Source: Lacrimispora sinapis (GTDB lineage Bacteria > Bacillota > Clostridia > Lachnospirales > Lachnospiraceae). From it: DNA of 64,000 bases. Where the stretch lies: the NCBI RefSeq assembly GCF_043633585.1, contig NZ_CP141832.1:3286001-3350000 (forward strand), read 5' to 3'. Positions 9,325 to 18,069 of this stretch are shown here, piece after piece (position 1 is the first letter of the stretch; each line of letters starts with the position of its first letter). The translations under genes and the position numbers were made by a program. The notes under the pieces were generated by a model. The model saw only the letters and a list, made by a program, of their open reading frames with translations. It did not search any database and was not told the DNA's origin.

Positions 9325-10386
9325 ATGAAGGGTTTTGCAATGTTAAATATTGGTAAAACGGGTTGGGTGGAAAAGGAAAAACCCGCATGCGGGCCGATTG
9401 ATGCGATTTGCCGCCCCATTGTTCTGGCTCCCTGTACTTCTGATATCCATACGGTATGGGAGGGTTCGATTGGGGAACGCCATGATATGATCCTGGGACA
9501 TGAAGCCGTGGCTGAAGTGGTGGAAGTTGGAAATCTGGTAAAAGATTTTAAACCAGGTGACAAGGTCCTTGTACCGGCTATCACACCGGACTGGAATTCT
9601 ATAGAGGCCCAGGGCGGCTATCAGATGCATTCCGGAGGAATGCTGGCGGGCTGGAAATTTTCAAATTTCAAGGACGGGGTATTCGGTGAATTTTTCCACG
9701 TAAACGATGCGGATGGAAACCTGGCCCATCTGCCGGAGGGTGTGGACCCGGTGGCCGCATGTATGCTTTCTGATATGGTTCCAACCGGTTTTCATGGAGT
9801 CGAACTTGCCGACATACACTTTGGTGACACGGTAGCTGTTATTGGAATCGGACCCGTTGGTCTGATGTCCGTAGCCGGTGCTGCCCTTCACGGTGCTTCC
9901 CATATCTATGCCGTAGGCTCCCGCCCCAATTGCGTCCAGTTAGCTAAAGAATATGGTGCCACCGATATCATCAATTACCGGGAAGGCGATATTGCGGATC
10001 AGATCCTGGAAAAAACAGGCGGAAAGGGCGTGGACCGTGTTATTATCGCAGGCGGGAACAACGACACCTTTGCACAGGCCATTGCCATCTTAAAACCGGG
10101 CGGAAAAATAGGAAATGTCAATTACCTCGGAGAAGGCGATTACATAAAGATTCCCCGTATCAAATGGGGATGCGGCATGGGACATAAACAGATTTCCGGC
10201 GGGCTGATGCCAGGCGGCCGGTTGAGAATGGAAAAGCTGGCTTCTCTCCTCTCCGCCGGCAGACTGGACCCAGGCAAGCTGATCACCCACCGGTTTGAGG
10301 GCTTTGAAAACATTGAAAAGGCTCTTATGCTGATGAAGGATAAGCCAAAGGATTTAATCAAACCAGTGGTCATTATCCATTGGTAG
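9325..10386 (+). CDS. adh: Zinc-dependent secondary alcohol dehydrogenase (isopropanol dehydrogenase type)
   Basis: 353-residue medium-chain dehydrogenase closely resembling the NADP-dependent primary-secondary alcohol dehydrogenase of Clostridium beijerinckii. It shares the MKGFAMLNIGK start, PCTSDIHTVWEG with catalytic-zinc Cys37, GHEAVAEVVEVG with His59, and the conserved Asp near residue 150 in MLSDMVPTG. The Rossmann loop is VIGIGPVGLM, followed by GSRPNC, the NADP-specificity region. The structural four-Cys zinc lobe is absent, as in that subgroup. ATG 9325 is chosen since the AAGGAG site at 9310-9315 overlaps the upstream ATG at 9316. It has its own strong promoter and terminator. Expected to reduce acetone or other ketones and aldehydes with NADPH. 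Confidence 0.93.
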   Translation: MKGFAMLNIGKTGWVEKEKPACGPIDAICRPIVLAPCTSDIHTVWEGSIGERHDMILGHEAVAEVVEVGNLVKDFKPGDKVLVPAITPDWNSIEAQGGYQMHSGGMLAGWKFSNFKDGVFGEFFHVNDADGNLAHLPEGVDPVAACMLSDMVPTGFHGVELADIHFGDTVAVIGIGPVGLMSVAGAALHGASHIYAVGSRPNCVQLAKEYGATDIINYREGDIADQILEKTGGKGVDRVIIAGGNNDTFAQAIAILKPGGKIGNVNYLGEGDYIKIPRIKWGCGMGHKQISGGLMPGGRLRMEKLASLLSAGRLDPGKLITHRFEGFENIEKALMLMKDKPKDLIKPVVIIHW

Positions 10387-10403
10387 TTTAACGCCTTTGC
10401 AGT

Positions 10404-10456
10404 TAAAAAAGGCACCAGGAGCTTTTAGGTGACCCCCAAAAGCTCCTGATGCCTTT
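10404..10456. terminator. Bidirectional intrinsic terminator
   Basis: AAAAGGC-acc-AGGAGCTTTT pairs with AAAAGCTCCT-gat-GCCTTTT around an 11-base loop. It separates the convergent ADH and DUF1456 genes and has A/T tracts on both sides. Confidence 0.85.
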
Positions 10457-10468
10457 TCCTGTACTACT

Positions 10469-10945
10469 TTATTTTTTCCGGTATCTGACAGCCAGACCCT
10501 TTAAAAACGATCTCACATAACGATCTCCGCATACCTTATAATTCCGCTGACCCTCTCTCCTTAAAACAGCACTTAACTCCCCGTTTGATAAATCGGTTCC
10601 CCCCTCTTTCATGATCTGAAGCATGTCCTCACCTGTAAGAGACAGTGCGATCTTTACTTTTTTCAGAAATACGTTATTAACGGTACGGTCGTCATTTATC
10701 ATAAAAAGCTGATTTTCCGATTCTCCGGATGCAGGTTCTTTTTTTCCTCTTTTCCGGGTAATAAAACCGTTTAAGAAAGACTCCAGCATACGATTGCTGC
10801 ATTTGCTGCTGTCGGAATTTAACAGGATTTTTTGCAGTTCTTCCTTTGTTACCGTAACTCCTCCCAGCTGAAACATTTCCGCCATATCCATGTCCTTGAT
10901 ATCCAAAGCATATCTTAATCGAATCAATCTATCGTTATTATCCAT
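10469..10945 (-). CDS. DUF1456 family protein (YehS-like)
   Basis: 158 residues containing two copies of the DUF1456 repeat: NNDRLIRLRYALDIKDMDMAEMFQLGG...LTKEEL-like near residues 3-70 and NNVFLKKVKIALSLTGEDMLQIMKEGGTDLSNGELSAVLRREGQRNYKVCGDRYVRSFLKGL at 85-155. Family members such as E. coli YehS have no established biochemical role. ATG 10945 (MDNNDR) follows AAGAGGAA. The upstream in-frame ATG at 10978 has no ribosome site. It follows the DbpA gene by about 50 bases on the same strand, so it may be cotranscribed. Confidence 0.85.
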   Translation of the reverse strand: MDNNDRLIRLRYALDIKDMDMAEMFQLGGVTVTKEELQKILLNSDSSKCSNRMLESFLNGFITRKRGKKEPASGESENQLFMINDDRTVNNVFLKKVKIALSLTGEDMLQIMKEGGTDLSNGELSAVLRREGQRNYKVCGDRYVRSFLKGLAVRYRKK

Positions 10946-10994
10946 TGGTTCCTCTTTTCCTATTATTATTTTAACCATTCACCAGAATACTGCT

Positions 10995-12449
10995 TTACGA
11001 ACGTTTATCCAACGCTTTCGTTACCTTTAATTGCTTTCCATTGACCGTTGTATGCTTCATTGCTTCCAAAACCAGGGGGCCTTTGCCATTTAAAATCTCA
11101 ATATAAGTCAGGGTATCCTGAACTGCAATGATTCCGATGTCCTCCGCGTTTACGCCTTCAATTGCGGAAATGGCCCCTACAAAGCTGGCCGCTCTCAGCT
11201 TCTTTTTCTTTCCCCCATGAAAGCGAAGCTTTATAATGCCTTTTTTAAATGCATCCCCCTTCATCTGTTTTTCCGGGGAAGCCGTTTTCATGGTTTTCTC
11301 AAAGGCCGGTTTCCGACCGGACACGTCCTCTTTTGAGGGTTTCTCAAACCTCGGGATTTCAAAACCGATCAGTGCTTCAATCTCCCGGAGAAATCTCGTC
11401 TGGGTTGGCGTGGCAAAGGATAATGCTTTTCCCTTTTTTCCGGCACGTCCGGTTCTTCCGGTCCGGTGAACGTAGGTTTCCGCCTCTAAAGGGATGTCAT
11501 AGTTTATAACCAGGGAAATATGGTCGATATCAATGCCTCTGGCGGCAAGATCCGTGGCGGCAAGATACCGGCATTTTCCACGTTTAAAGGTGTTCATGGC
11601 GAAAAACCGGTCCTTCTGCTCCATGCCGCCATGAAGCTTTTTGCAGTCATAGCCCATACGAACCAGATCCTTCCACACCCGGTCCACCCGGTCCTTGGTA
11701 CTGCAAAAGATGATACAGCTATCCGGATTTTCCATTATGGTCACCTCGGTCAGAAGTTGGAATTTCTCCTCCTCCCTGGTGATATAAAGCCCATGTTCAA
11801 TGTCCGCCGCTGTGATATTTTCCTCATTCACATCAATTCTGACTGGGTTTATCATATGCTTTGAGGAAATGGTTATGATTTCCTCCGGCATGGTGGCGGA
11901 AAACAGCATCGTCAACCGTTTTCTGGGAAGCCTCTCAAGGATCGCCTCCACCTGTTCCATAAATCCCATATGAAGCATCTGGTCGGCCTCATCAATTACC
12001 AGGCAGTTTATGTTCCCCAGAGACAGCGTTCCTTTTTCCATATGATCCAGCACCCGCCCAGGAGTTCCCACCACCACATGAGTCTTCTGCTTTAATTCTG
12101 TTTTCTCAAGGGAAAACGGATGTCTTCCATAGACTGCTGCCGCTTTGATTCGTTTGAATCTGCCAATATTGGTAAACTCCTCTTTTACCTGGACCGCAAG
12201 CTCTCTGGTCGGGGTGAGAATCAGCGCCTGTGGTTTGTTCTCAAGCCATTCTGCCGCTTCACAGATGGGAATGGCATAGGCTGCCGTTTTCCCGCTGCCC
12301 GTCTGGGCTTTGACAATCAGATCCTGTCTTTCTAAGGCAAATGGAAGGACGCTGGCCTGGACCTTCGTAGGGATTTCATACCCCAGAACATCAAGTGCTC
12401 TTCCTATATCTTCCCTGATTTTAAAATCTTTCAAACGTTCCTGTCCCAT
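10995..12449 (-). CDS. dbpA: DEAD-box ATP-dependent RNA helicase DbpA
   Basis: 484 residues. The RecA-like core carries Walker A AQTGSGKT near residue 47, PTRELAVQ, GTPGRVLDHM, the DEAD box in CLVIDEADQML, SAT in MLFSATMPEE, and C-terminal helicase motifs ATDLAARGIDI and HRTGRTGRAGKKG. The last 75 residues are a DbpA RNA-binding domain (FVGAISAIEGVNAEDIGIIAVQDTLTYIEI), which in DbpA targets helix 92 of 23S rRNA for 50S assembly. The start is set at ATG 12449 (MGQERLKDF) behind AGAGG; earlier in-frame ATGs lack a ribosome site. A short basic linker near residues 375-410 joins core and tail. Confidence 0.93.
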   Translation of the reverse strand: MGQERLKDFKIREDIGRALDVLGYEIPTKVQASVLPFALERQDLIVKAQTGSGKTAAYAIPICEAAEWLENKPQALILTPTRELAVQVKEEFTNIGRFKRIKAAAVYGRHPFSLEKTELKQKTHVVVGTPGRVLDHMEKGTLSLGNINCLVIDEADQMLHMGFMEQVEAILERLPRKRLTMLFSATMPEEIITISSKHMINPVRIDVNEENITAADIEHGLYITREEEKFQLLTEVTIMENPDSCIIFCSTKDRVDRVWKDLVRMGYDCKKLHGGMEQKDRFFAMNTFKRGKCRYLAATDLAARGIDIDHISLVINYDIPLEAETYVHRTGRTGRAGKKGKALSFATPTQTRFLREIEALIGFEIPRFEKPSKEDVSGRKPAFEKTMKTASPEKQMKGDAFKKGIIKLRFHGGKKKKLRAASFVGAISAIEGVNAEDIGIIAVQDTLTYIEILNGKGPLVLEAMKHTTVNGKQLKVTKALDKRS

Positions 12450-12486
12450 TTTTATGCCTCTCATTTTATCTAACACTTCGTATTTT

Positions 12487-13011
12487 TTACTGAATTGCAG
12501 CTCGGTTGAGTTTTTTCCACTTCCTGATCTTGCTTCGGAAGGTTTGAAAGGGTGCCACAGTGTTGATGTGTATCCATTTCCATATCGGCCATTTTGATGG
12601 GGTGGAGGAAGCCCATTTCCTCACATCCTGGCCAAATAAGTCCTCATCAGAAAAGGAATCCAACCACAAAATAAGCTCTGCCACACATTCCCGGTACAGG
12701 CTTTTCAGCTCGCTTAGGGTACAGGCTTCGTATTGCTTATAAAAGTTCTCATATAAACCGCCCAGCTTGTTCCATTTGTAATTCAACGCTGGGGTGACTA
12801 CCTCTTTTCCGGCAAGTTCATCCCGGTCCCAGCCCAGGAGCAGATTCATCCAGCCCAGCTGATAGGCGATCATCTGGGCTGGGCTGCGGTCAACACCTTC
12901 CAGAATTTTATCTTGATCCCCTTCCTCAACGGAATCAAATTCTGTAATAAATAAGTGAGCGGTTTTTTCAATTTCCGCAATCAGTTCTTCTTTGTTTTTA
13001 TATTCCTGCAT
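12487..13011 (-). CDS. ClbS/DfsB family four-helix protein
   Basis: 174-residue protein of the DinB-like ClbS/DfsB group. Recognisable are the N-terminal KEELIAEIEKTAHLFITEFDSV helix, SPAQMIAYQLGWMNLLLGWDRDELAGKEVVTPALNYKWNKLGGLYENFYKQY, and the C-terminal WPIWKWIHINTVAPFQTFRSKIRKWKK. ClbS itself hydrolyses colibactin's cyclopropane and protects DNA, while DfsB homologues are linked to toxin resistance. Most family members have no proven substrate. The gene sits between Ogt and DbpA on the same strand, so a place in a DNA/RNA-protection operon is possible but only inferred. Confidence 0.85.
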   Translation of the reverse strand: MQEYKNKEELIAEIEKTAHLFITEFDSVEEGDQDKILEGVDRSPAQMIAYQLGWMNLLLGWDRDELAGKEVVTPALNYKWNKLGGLYENFYKQYEACTLSELKSLYRECVAELILWLDSFSDEDLFGQDVRKWASSTPSKWPIWKWIHINTVAPFQTFRSKIRKWKKLNRAAIQ

Positions 13012-13060
13012 CAGTTACCTTCTTTCTCTTTTTGAACTATTTTGCCTGTTTTTTCATGCT

Positions 13061-13564
13061 TCATTTCCGTGCCAGTGCCTCCTGTTCCAATTGAAGCAGA
13101 GCCTTCTTCCGGTCCAATCCGCCCGCATATCCGGTCAGACTGCCATTTGTCCCAACCACCCGGTGGCAGGGGATCAGGATTGAAACAGGGTTATGGCCTA
13201 CCGCTCCTCCTACCGCCTGGGCTGACATGGTGTCCTGCCCCCTTGAGGCTGCGATCTTTTTTGCGATTTCTCCATAGGTGGTGACAGTGCCATAGGGTAT
13301 TTGAAGAAGGATCTTCCAGACAGCTTTTTGAAAATCCGTTCCTTTTGGCTGCAGATCGGGGAGCGTTGCATCTTTGTTTCCTTTAAAATAATTCTCAAGC
13401 CACTGGTGAAGCCTTATAAAAACCGGATGCTCCGGTTCATAAATCCAAGAATTCGTATTCCCCGGAAAATATTTTTGCCCCTCAAACCAGAGTCCGGTAA
13501 TTCCATTGCCCTCCGCTGCTGCAGTTAAATTCCCAAGGGGACTTTTAAAGTTTGCATATATCAT
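13061..13564 (-). CDS. ogt: Methylated-DNA--protein-cysteine methyltransferase
   Basis: 167 residues, normal length for Ogt/AGT. The alkyl-acceptor Cys is in ILIPCHRVVG near residue 132, preceded by the DNA-binding helix-turn-helix (GTVTTYGEIAKKIAASRGQDTMSAQAVGGAVGHNP with the Arg-finger-like position) and followed by GSLTGYAGGLDRKKALLQLE. It transfers methyl groups from O6-methylguanine to itself in a suicide reaction. First gene of the minus-strand run ending with DUF1456. Confidence 0.93.
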   Translation of the reverse strand: MIYANFKSPLGNLTAAAEGNGITGLWFEGQKYFPGNTNSWIYEPEHPVFIRLHQWLENYFKGNKDATLPDLQPKGTDFQKAVWKILLQIPYGTVTTYGEIAKKIAASRGQDTMSAQAVGGAVGHNPVSILIPCHRVVGTNGSLTGYAGGLDRKKALLQLEQEALARK

Positions 13565-13798
13565 TCCCTTTTCCCTCCTCTTTTGTATGTTCCCCTTTTA
13601 AGGAATACCGCAAACCAAACGTGGTTTAAAAGCACCAGAGACACCTGACATACGTTCTTATTAACTATCACTTCTTTCATTAAAAATACCATGAAAACAG
13701 GATATTTGCCAGCGGTTTTGGATCTGTGGGAAAATTTTCAGGGCCAGCCGGCAGTTGACATCCCGCTGATGTAAAGAATAATTTTGATTTTACATAAC
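13565..13798. other. Intergenic region with a 27-residue plus-strand micro-ORF
   Basis: Contains ATG 13691 to TAA 13774 on the plus strand, encoding MKTGYLPAVLDLWENFQG then QPAVDIPLM. No ribosome site precedes it. The ending looks like the tail of a larger enzyme, so it may be a gene remnant rather than an expressed peptide. The rest is AT-rich and should hold the ogt promoter on the minus strand. Confidence 0.25.
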
Positions 13799-13826
13799 AA
13801 AAAGCCGCAGGAACTGCGGCTTTTTT
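13799..13826 (-). terminator. Intrinsic terminator of the PTS operon
   Basis: AAAGCCGCAG-gaa-CTGCGGCTTT with a T run on the minus-strand 3' side, just beyond the stop of the PTS gene. Confidence 0.85.
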
Positions 13827-13843
13827 GTTAAAAAATCAGATTT

Positions 13844-15232
13844 TTATAAGGCTTCTAAATTTTTACTTTTCTTTTTCATCACAATCAAAGTAAGTATGAA
13901 CGCTGACAGGAATCCTACAATATCACAGAGAATGACTCCATAAAACCCGGCATCCAGACCGGCCGGATTTACAAAACAAGGCAATCCCAAAAGGCCCGAT
14001 CCTCCATAGACATACTGGGTTGACTGAAACATTCCGGCTACAGCCCCTCCAAGGCTTCCGGCTATGACAGAAATGATCAAAGGCGTTTTCAGGGGTAACA
14101 AATAGCCATAAATGGTCGGCTCACTGATTCCCAGCAAACAGGTCAGCCCTGCCGTAGCCGCCCCTGATTTCTTTGCTTTTTCTTTTAATAAGACTGCTGC
14201 AGCGAACACCGCTCCTGCCATTGCAAGCTGATTTCCCGCCAGCAATCCCATTACAGGCTCATTGCCATTGATTGCGATATCATTGATAAATATTGGAATA
14301 AATGCCCAATGCAGACCAAACATAACAATTAAGATCCATGGGCCGCCCAATACCAGGCCTCCTAATACGGGGCTGAAGTTATAGATTGCAAATATTACTT
14401 TTGAAAGAATGGTACTTAAAAAGAGTGTAACCGGTCCAACGACCCAAAAGGTCAAGGGTATAGTCACCAATAATACAAAGAGAGGAACTGCAAAAAATGC
14501 AATCGCTTCTGGCATCACTTTCTTTCCTATCTTTTCTAATTTCGATGCAACATAAACAGCAATAATTGCAGGGAACACCGTTGATGTATAATTACTTACC
14601 GTCATCGGAATCCCAAATAAGGAGTGAATAGAACCGTCTGCTGCTGCGGCTACAAAGGAAGGATAGATCATAATGGCTCCGATTCCCATCCCCAGATACT
14701 GGTTCATATCAAACTGCTTGGCTGCAGAAGCCCCCAATATGACCGGAAAGAAATAAAAAATCATATCAGCAATGGCATACAAAAATAAATATGTACTGTC
14801 TGTATCCTGTAATGCCCCCGAAGCAGTACAGATTGCCAACACTCCTTTTAATATACCGCATGCCGTCATTAATCCAATTGCAGGTGTAAAAATCCCGGAA
14901 ACCGTTCTGCTGAATCCGTCAAATAGCTTTTCCTTCTTTTTCTCCCCCCGTCCTTTGTCTGCATCAATTTCTCCAAAGTCTCCGGAATTTTCCAACATCG
15001 GTACTAATTCCTCATACACCTTGGAAACTTTGTTGCCAACCACTACCTGGAATTGTCCTCCCTGCTCTACGATGGAGATGACTCCCTCCGTCCTTTTTAC
15101 AGCCTCCCTGTTTGCTTTGCTGTCATCCTTTAAGGTAAAGCGAAGTCTTGTCATGCAGTGTACGACACTGACCACATTTTCTTTTCCGCCGACATATTCC
15201 AGTATGTCAGCTGCTGCTTTTTTGATTTCCAT
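13844..15232 (-). CDS. PTS sugar transporter subunit IIBC (sucrose/beta-glucoside class)
   Basis: 462 residues. The N-terminal EIIB domain carries the phospho-Cys in VVHCMTRLRFTLKDD (near residue 26). The EIIC domain begins about residue 105 with GIFTPAIGLMTACGILKG and spans the membrane about ten times (GHWAFIPI-like LHWAFIPIFINDIAINGNEP; LLGISEPTIYGYLLPLKTP). No EIIA domain is attached, so phosphate must come from a separate EIIA-Glc-type protein. It ends the operon downstream of a GH106-like glycosidase (12-base gap), so the pair probably imports and cleaves one glycoside. Which sugar is imported cannot be told from sequence. Confidence 0.9.
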   Translation of the reverse strand: MEIKKAAADILEYVGGKENVVSVVHCMTRLRFTLKDDSKANREAVKRTEGVISIVEQGGQFQVVVGNKVSKVYEELVPMLENSGDFGEIDADKGRGEKKKEKLFDGFSRTVSGIFTPAIGLMTACGILKGVLAICTASGALQDTDSTYLFLYAIADMIFYFFPVILGASAAKQFDMNQYLGMGIGAIMIYPSFVAAAADGSIHSLFGIPMTVSNYTSTVFPAIIAVYVASKLEKIGKKVMPEAIAFFAVPLFVLLVTIPLTFWVVGPVTLFLSTILSKVIFAIYNFSPVLGGLVLGGPWILIVMFGLHWAFIPIFINDIAINGNEPVMGLLAGNQLAMAGAVFAAAVLLKEKAKKSGAATAGLTCLLGISEPTIYGYLLPLKTPLIISVIAGSLGGAVAGMFQSTQYVYGGSGLLGLPCFVNPAGLDAGFYGVILCDIVGFLSAFILTLIVMKKKSKNLEAL

Positions 15233-15243
15233 ACCTTTTCTCC

Positions 15244-17832
15244 TTACTTTACAATATAATGTTCAACGGTGATACTCCCTGTGATGCCCGTCGGCTCTAA
15301 TAACATAAACTGTGAAAGATAATCATATCGTTCCCGAACAAGTGTTGTGGATACCTGGATGCAAAAACGGTTTTTCCCCTCTTTTAACGCCTTTGTGATG
15401 TCAAAACGATAAGGCGGACAAATCTTTTCCCCTATAAAGATTTCATTTACCCATACCTTAACACCCTCTGCCACCCCCTCAACTGCCGCGATCACCTGGT
15501 CTGTTTTCCATAACTCTGCCTCGAATTCGTACCGGATCATACCAGTGAACTCCTCTTTCCCCTTTATCTCCTGCAAGGGCCTCAATTTCTCCAGCATCAT
15601 CGGCTCTTTAAACTCTGTAAAATCAGGATAAGTTGCAAAGGATACCTGATATGGGCCTTTTACCTGATATTCAGATACTTTTTCATATTCCTTCGGAGCA
15701 GGAAGGAAATCATTCATAGACCGCGGAAAAATGACCATTTTAGATTCATACGGGGATAAGTTCAACGTAAGCGGGCTGCTATCTTCTTTTCTCTTATTTT
15801 CCATGGCACAATAAGCAAAACAGGGACCTTTATTAGAAACCTTAACTTCGGCCGTAACAGCATCATATGGATGCTCATTGACAAAGAAGTAAATATGGCC
15901 ATCCTCCTGTTCATAATGGTAATATCTTAAATATGGGACATCCGTATTTACTGAGATTTCATTCAGTCCATCGGATCTTATGGTTTCAGCCAAAGTTTCC
16001 AGTGAAACAATCCGAACAGATGAAGATGCCTTTAATTGTTTGATGATTTCGCAGGCATCCTCTCCCTGGCTGGTCCTGTTTGGAAGATCTTTCAGCCAGT
16101 AAAGATAAAGCCCATGTTCGGAAGCTTTTAACAGCCATTTTAAAAATTTTCCCGGCAAGGCTTCTGCATAAGGGAGTACCAGCCCTTGAAATGTCTCCTG
16201 ATTCACTTTAATTCCAGACTCACTCACCTCTGCCTCCATCAAACCGTCTATGGGCAGGATATCAAAATCAATCTGATTTCTTGTCAATTCTTTTGCCGGC
16301 TTCTGCATCAGCATGTATTCTCCGGACCATTCTGCCTCCCCATGATATAACAGTGCGACGGGAGCCTTGTGGATACCGCCAGACAGCAGATGGCTCAACC
16401 GGTTTGTATAATCCATCAAAAGCCGGAATCCTCCAAACTGAGGATCTCTCCCGTGGGCATAAAAGTGGGGCGGGCAATCACAATCCGGATACTCCTTGGG
16501 GTCAAATGCATGGGGAACATAATAATTGATCCCTCTTACCATCATATAATCAATGATCCATTTCATCAGCCGGTTTCCCTCTGCCCAGCCATAGGCACCG
16601 AATACCTCGCACAAGGCCCTCCCCTGCTTTTTGGGGTCCATATGGGCCAAAGAAGAACCTAACTTTCCAAGTACATAATGAAAAAACTCTCCGTCCCAGC
16701 CTGCCTTTGTCTTAGACTTGAAAATTCCTCCATCCATTCCCGGCATCAGCTGATGAAAAACCACATCTATTCCTGCCATATCCTGATGGGCCATGGCTCT
16801 GAAAAAATGTCCTGCGCCATACCCCAGGCGTGCATGTGCATTATTATCTTCAATGGTGTGTCCGATATATTCCACCTGATGCCGGGCGCACCAGTCTGAA
16901 ATTCTTTTATTAAAATGTTTGGAATAGAGCTTACTAACCAGATCCATGTATTCATAGCGGATCTGATGCCCCGACTCTCCCCCTTCCAGAAACAGCAAGG
17001 GCAAACGCTTGCGGCAGTCCGTTCCGGTCTGCTTTTCTAAAAGCTCCAGTAAATCCTCTCTCCAGGGAATATCCATTTCTGCTCTTCCAATGGAACCTGT
17101 CGCCCCATGCATATTTCCAAATCTGGGTTCATCTGAAAAAAAGCCTGCAATTGTCTTGCCGAATTCTTCTTTATACTTTTCATAATGGGCTTCATAAACC
17201 GTATCAATTAATACATCCGTAGCAAGAGGGTCAATGGGATTTAAATACCCCTTTGTCTCCGGCTCCCCGCCTTCAAACGTTGCGGTTACAATCATGACAC
17301 TCCATTCTCCCTTTGGAAGGTCAAAGGAGACAAGGGTATGATTTACGACTTGTCCGGTTATATCAATCAAAGTATCCGGATCAATTTTTTGATAGCCTGT
17401 TTTTTTCCCTAAGGTGACAGATATTAATTTATCCTTTTTGTCACGAAATGCATAACGGATTATTGCCTGTGCATTTTTCATGGGTCCTATAAAGTCCAGT
17501 ACTTTACAGGCCAGAAACTGCTTTTGCAAATGGGGGAATTCTCTCTCCACTCTCCCGTCTGCATACCCTGTAGGAAAATGGGAATCGTCCAGAATCCACA
17601 CTTTCATGTTCCGCTGTTTTGCTTCTTCCAGCAGGATATCCATGTCTCTCCACCATGTTTTTCCCAGAAAATCCGGATGGGGCCTCGCCTCCACACAAAA
17701 TGCCCTGATTCCGGAATCATGGATTTTTTCTACGGTTTCTCTGAGAACGCTTTCTTCTTCCCCATGCAGCCAGAGAAAGGGCAGAATATAATTGTCTGTG
17801 TTTCCATTTAATACTTCATTCAGTCTTTTCAT
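15244..17832 (-). CDS. Cytosolic GH106-like glycoside hydrolase
   Basis: 862-residue protein without a signal peptide. The N-terminal (beta/alpha)-barrel half begins LPFLWLHGEEESVLRETVEKIHDSGIRAFCVEARPHPDFLG and continues MKVWILDDSHFPTGYADG, a pattern seen in GH106 alpha-L-rhamnosidase relatives. An acidic motif FFSDEPRFG near residue 235 is a candidate catalytic site. The C-terminal 130 residues resemble a GH2-type jelly-roll (YEFEAELWKTDQVIAAVEGVAEGVKVWVNEIFIGEKICPPYRFDITKAL). ATG 17832 (MKRLNEVLNG) is chosen since GGAG lies 7 bases before it. Pairing with a PTS permease suggests that it acts on a phosphorylated intracellular glycoside. GH2-related activity is the main alternative. Confidence 0.7.
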   Translation of the reverse strand: MKRLNEVLNGNTDNYILPFLWLHGEEESVLRETVEKIHDSGIRAFCVEARPHPDFLGKTWWRDMDILLEEAKQRNMKVWILDDSHFPTGYADGRVEREFPHLQKQFLACKVLDFIGPMKNAQAIIRYAFRDKKDKLISVTLGKKTGYQKIDPDTLIDITGQVVNHTLVSFDLPKGEWSVMIVTATFEGGEPETKGYLNPIDPLATDVLIDTVYEAHYEKYKEEFGKTIAGFFSDEPRFGNMHGATGSIGRAEMDIPWREDLLELLEKQTGTDCRKRLPLLFLEGGESGHQIRYEYMDLVSKLYSKHFNKRISDWCARHQVEYIGHTIEDNNAHARLGYGAGHFFRAMAHQDMAGIDVVFHQLMPGMDGGIFKSKTKAGWDGEFFHYVLGKLGSSLAHMDPKKQGRALCEVFGAYGWAEGNRLMKWIIDYMMVRGINYYVPHAFDPKEYPDCDCPPHFYAHGRDPQFGGFRLLMDYTNRLSHLLSGGIHKAPVALLYHGEAEWSGEYMLMQKPAKELTRNQIDFDILPIDGLMEAEVSESGIKVNQETFQGLVLPYAEALPGKFLKWLLKASEHGLYLYWLKDLPNRTSQGEDACEIIKQLKASSSVRIVSLETLAETIRSDGLNEISVNTDVPYLRYYHYEQEDGHIYFFVNEHPYDAVTAEVKVSNKGPCFAYCAMENKRKEDSSPLTLNLSPYESKMVIFPRSMNDFLPAPKEYEKVSEYQVKGPYQVSFATYPDFTEFKEPMMLEKLRPLQEIKGKEEFTGMIRYEFEAELWKTDQVIAAVEGVAEGVKVWVNEIFIGEKICPPYRFDITKALKEGKNRFCIQVSTTLVRERYDYLSQFMLLEPTGITGSITVEHYIVK

Positions 17833-18069
17833 GCATATCTCCATCGGTCTCTGTTTCTTGGGACTTGTCGCTTTGATATCTATAGAATAGCACCCGCGCT
17901 TTTGTGCGGCAATGTCGTAACTACAGGAAATAAGTGACCAAACTTCACTTTTTTATTGACCGGAACATTCTATTAATCTTCCATAAAATTGACATTAACT
18001 TCTGATTTTGATACATTAATAGGGAAATAAATCCGTTTCATTTGTTATAATTCATAAAGGAGTGTTAAA

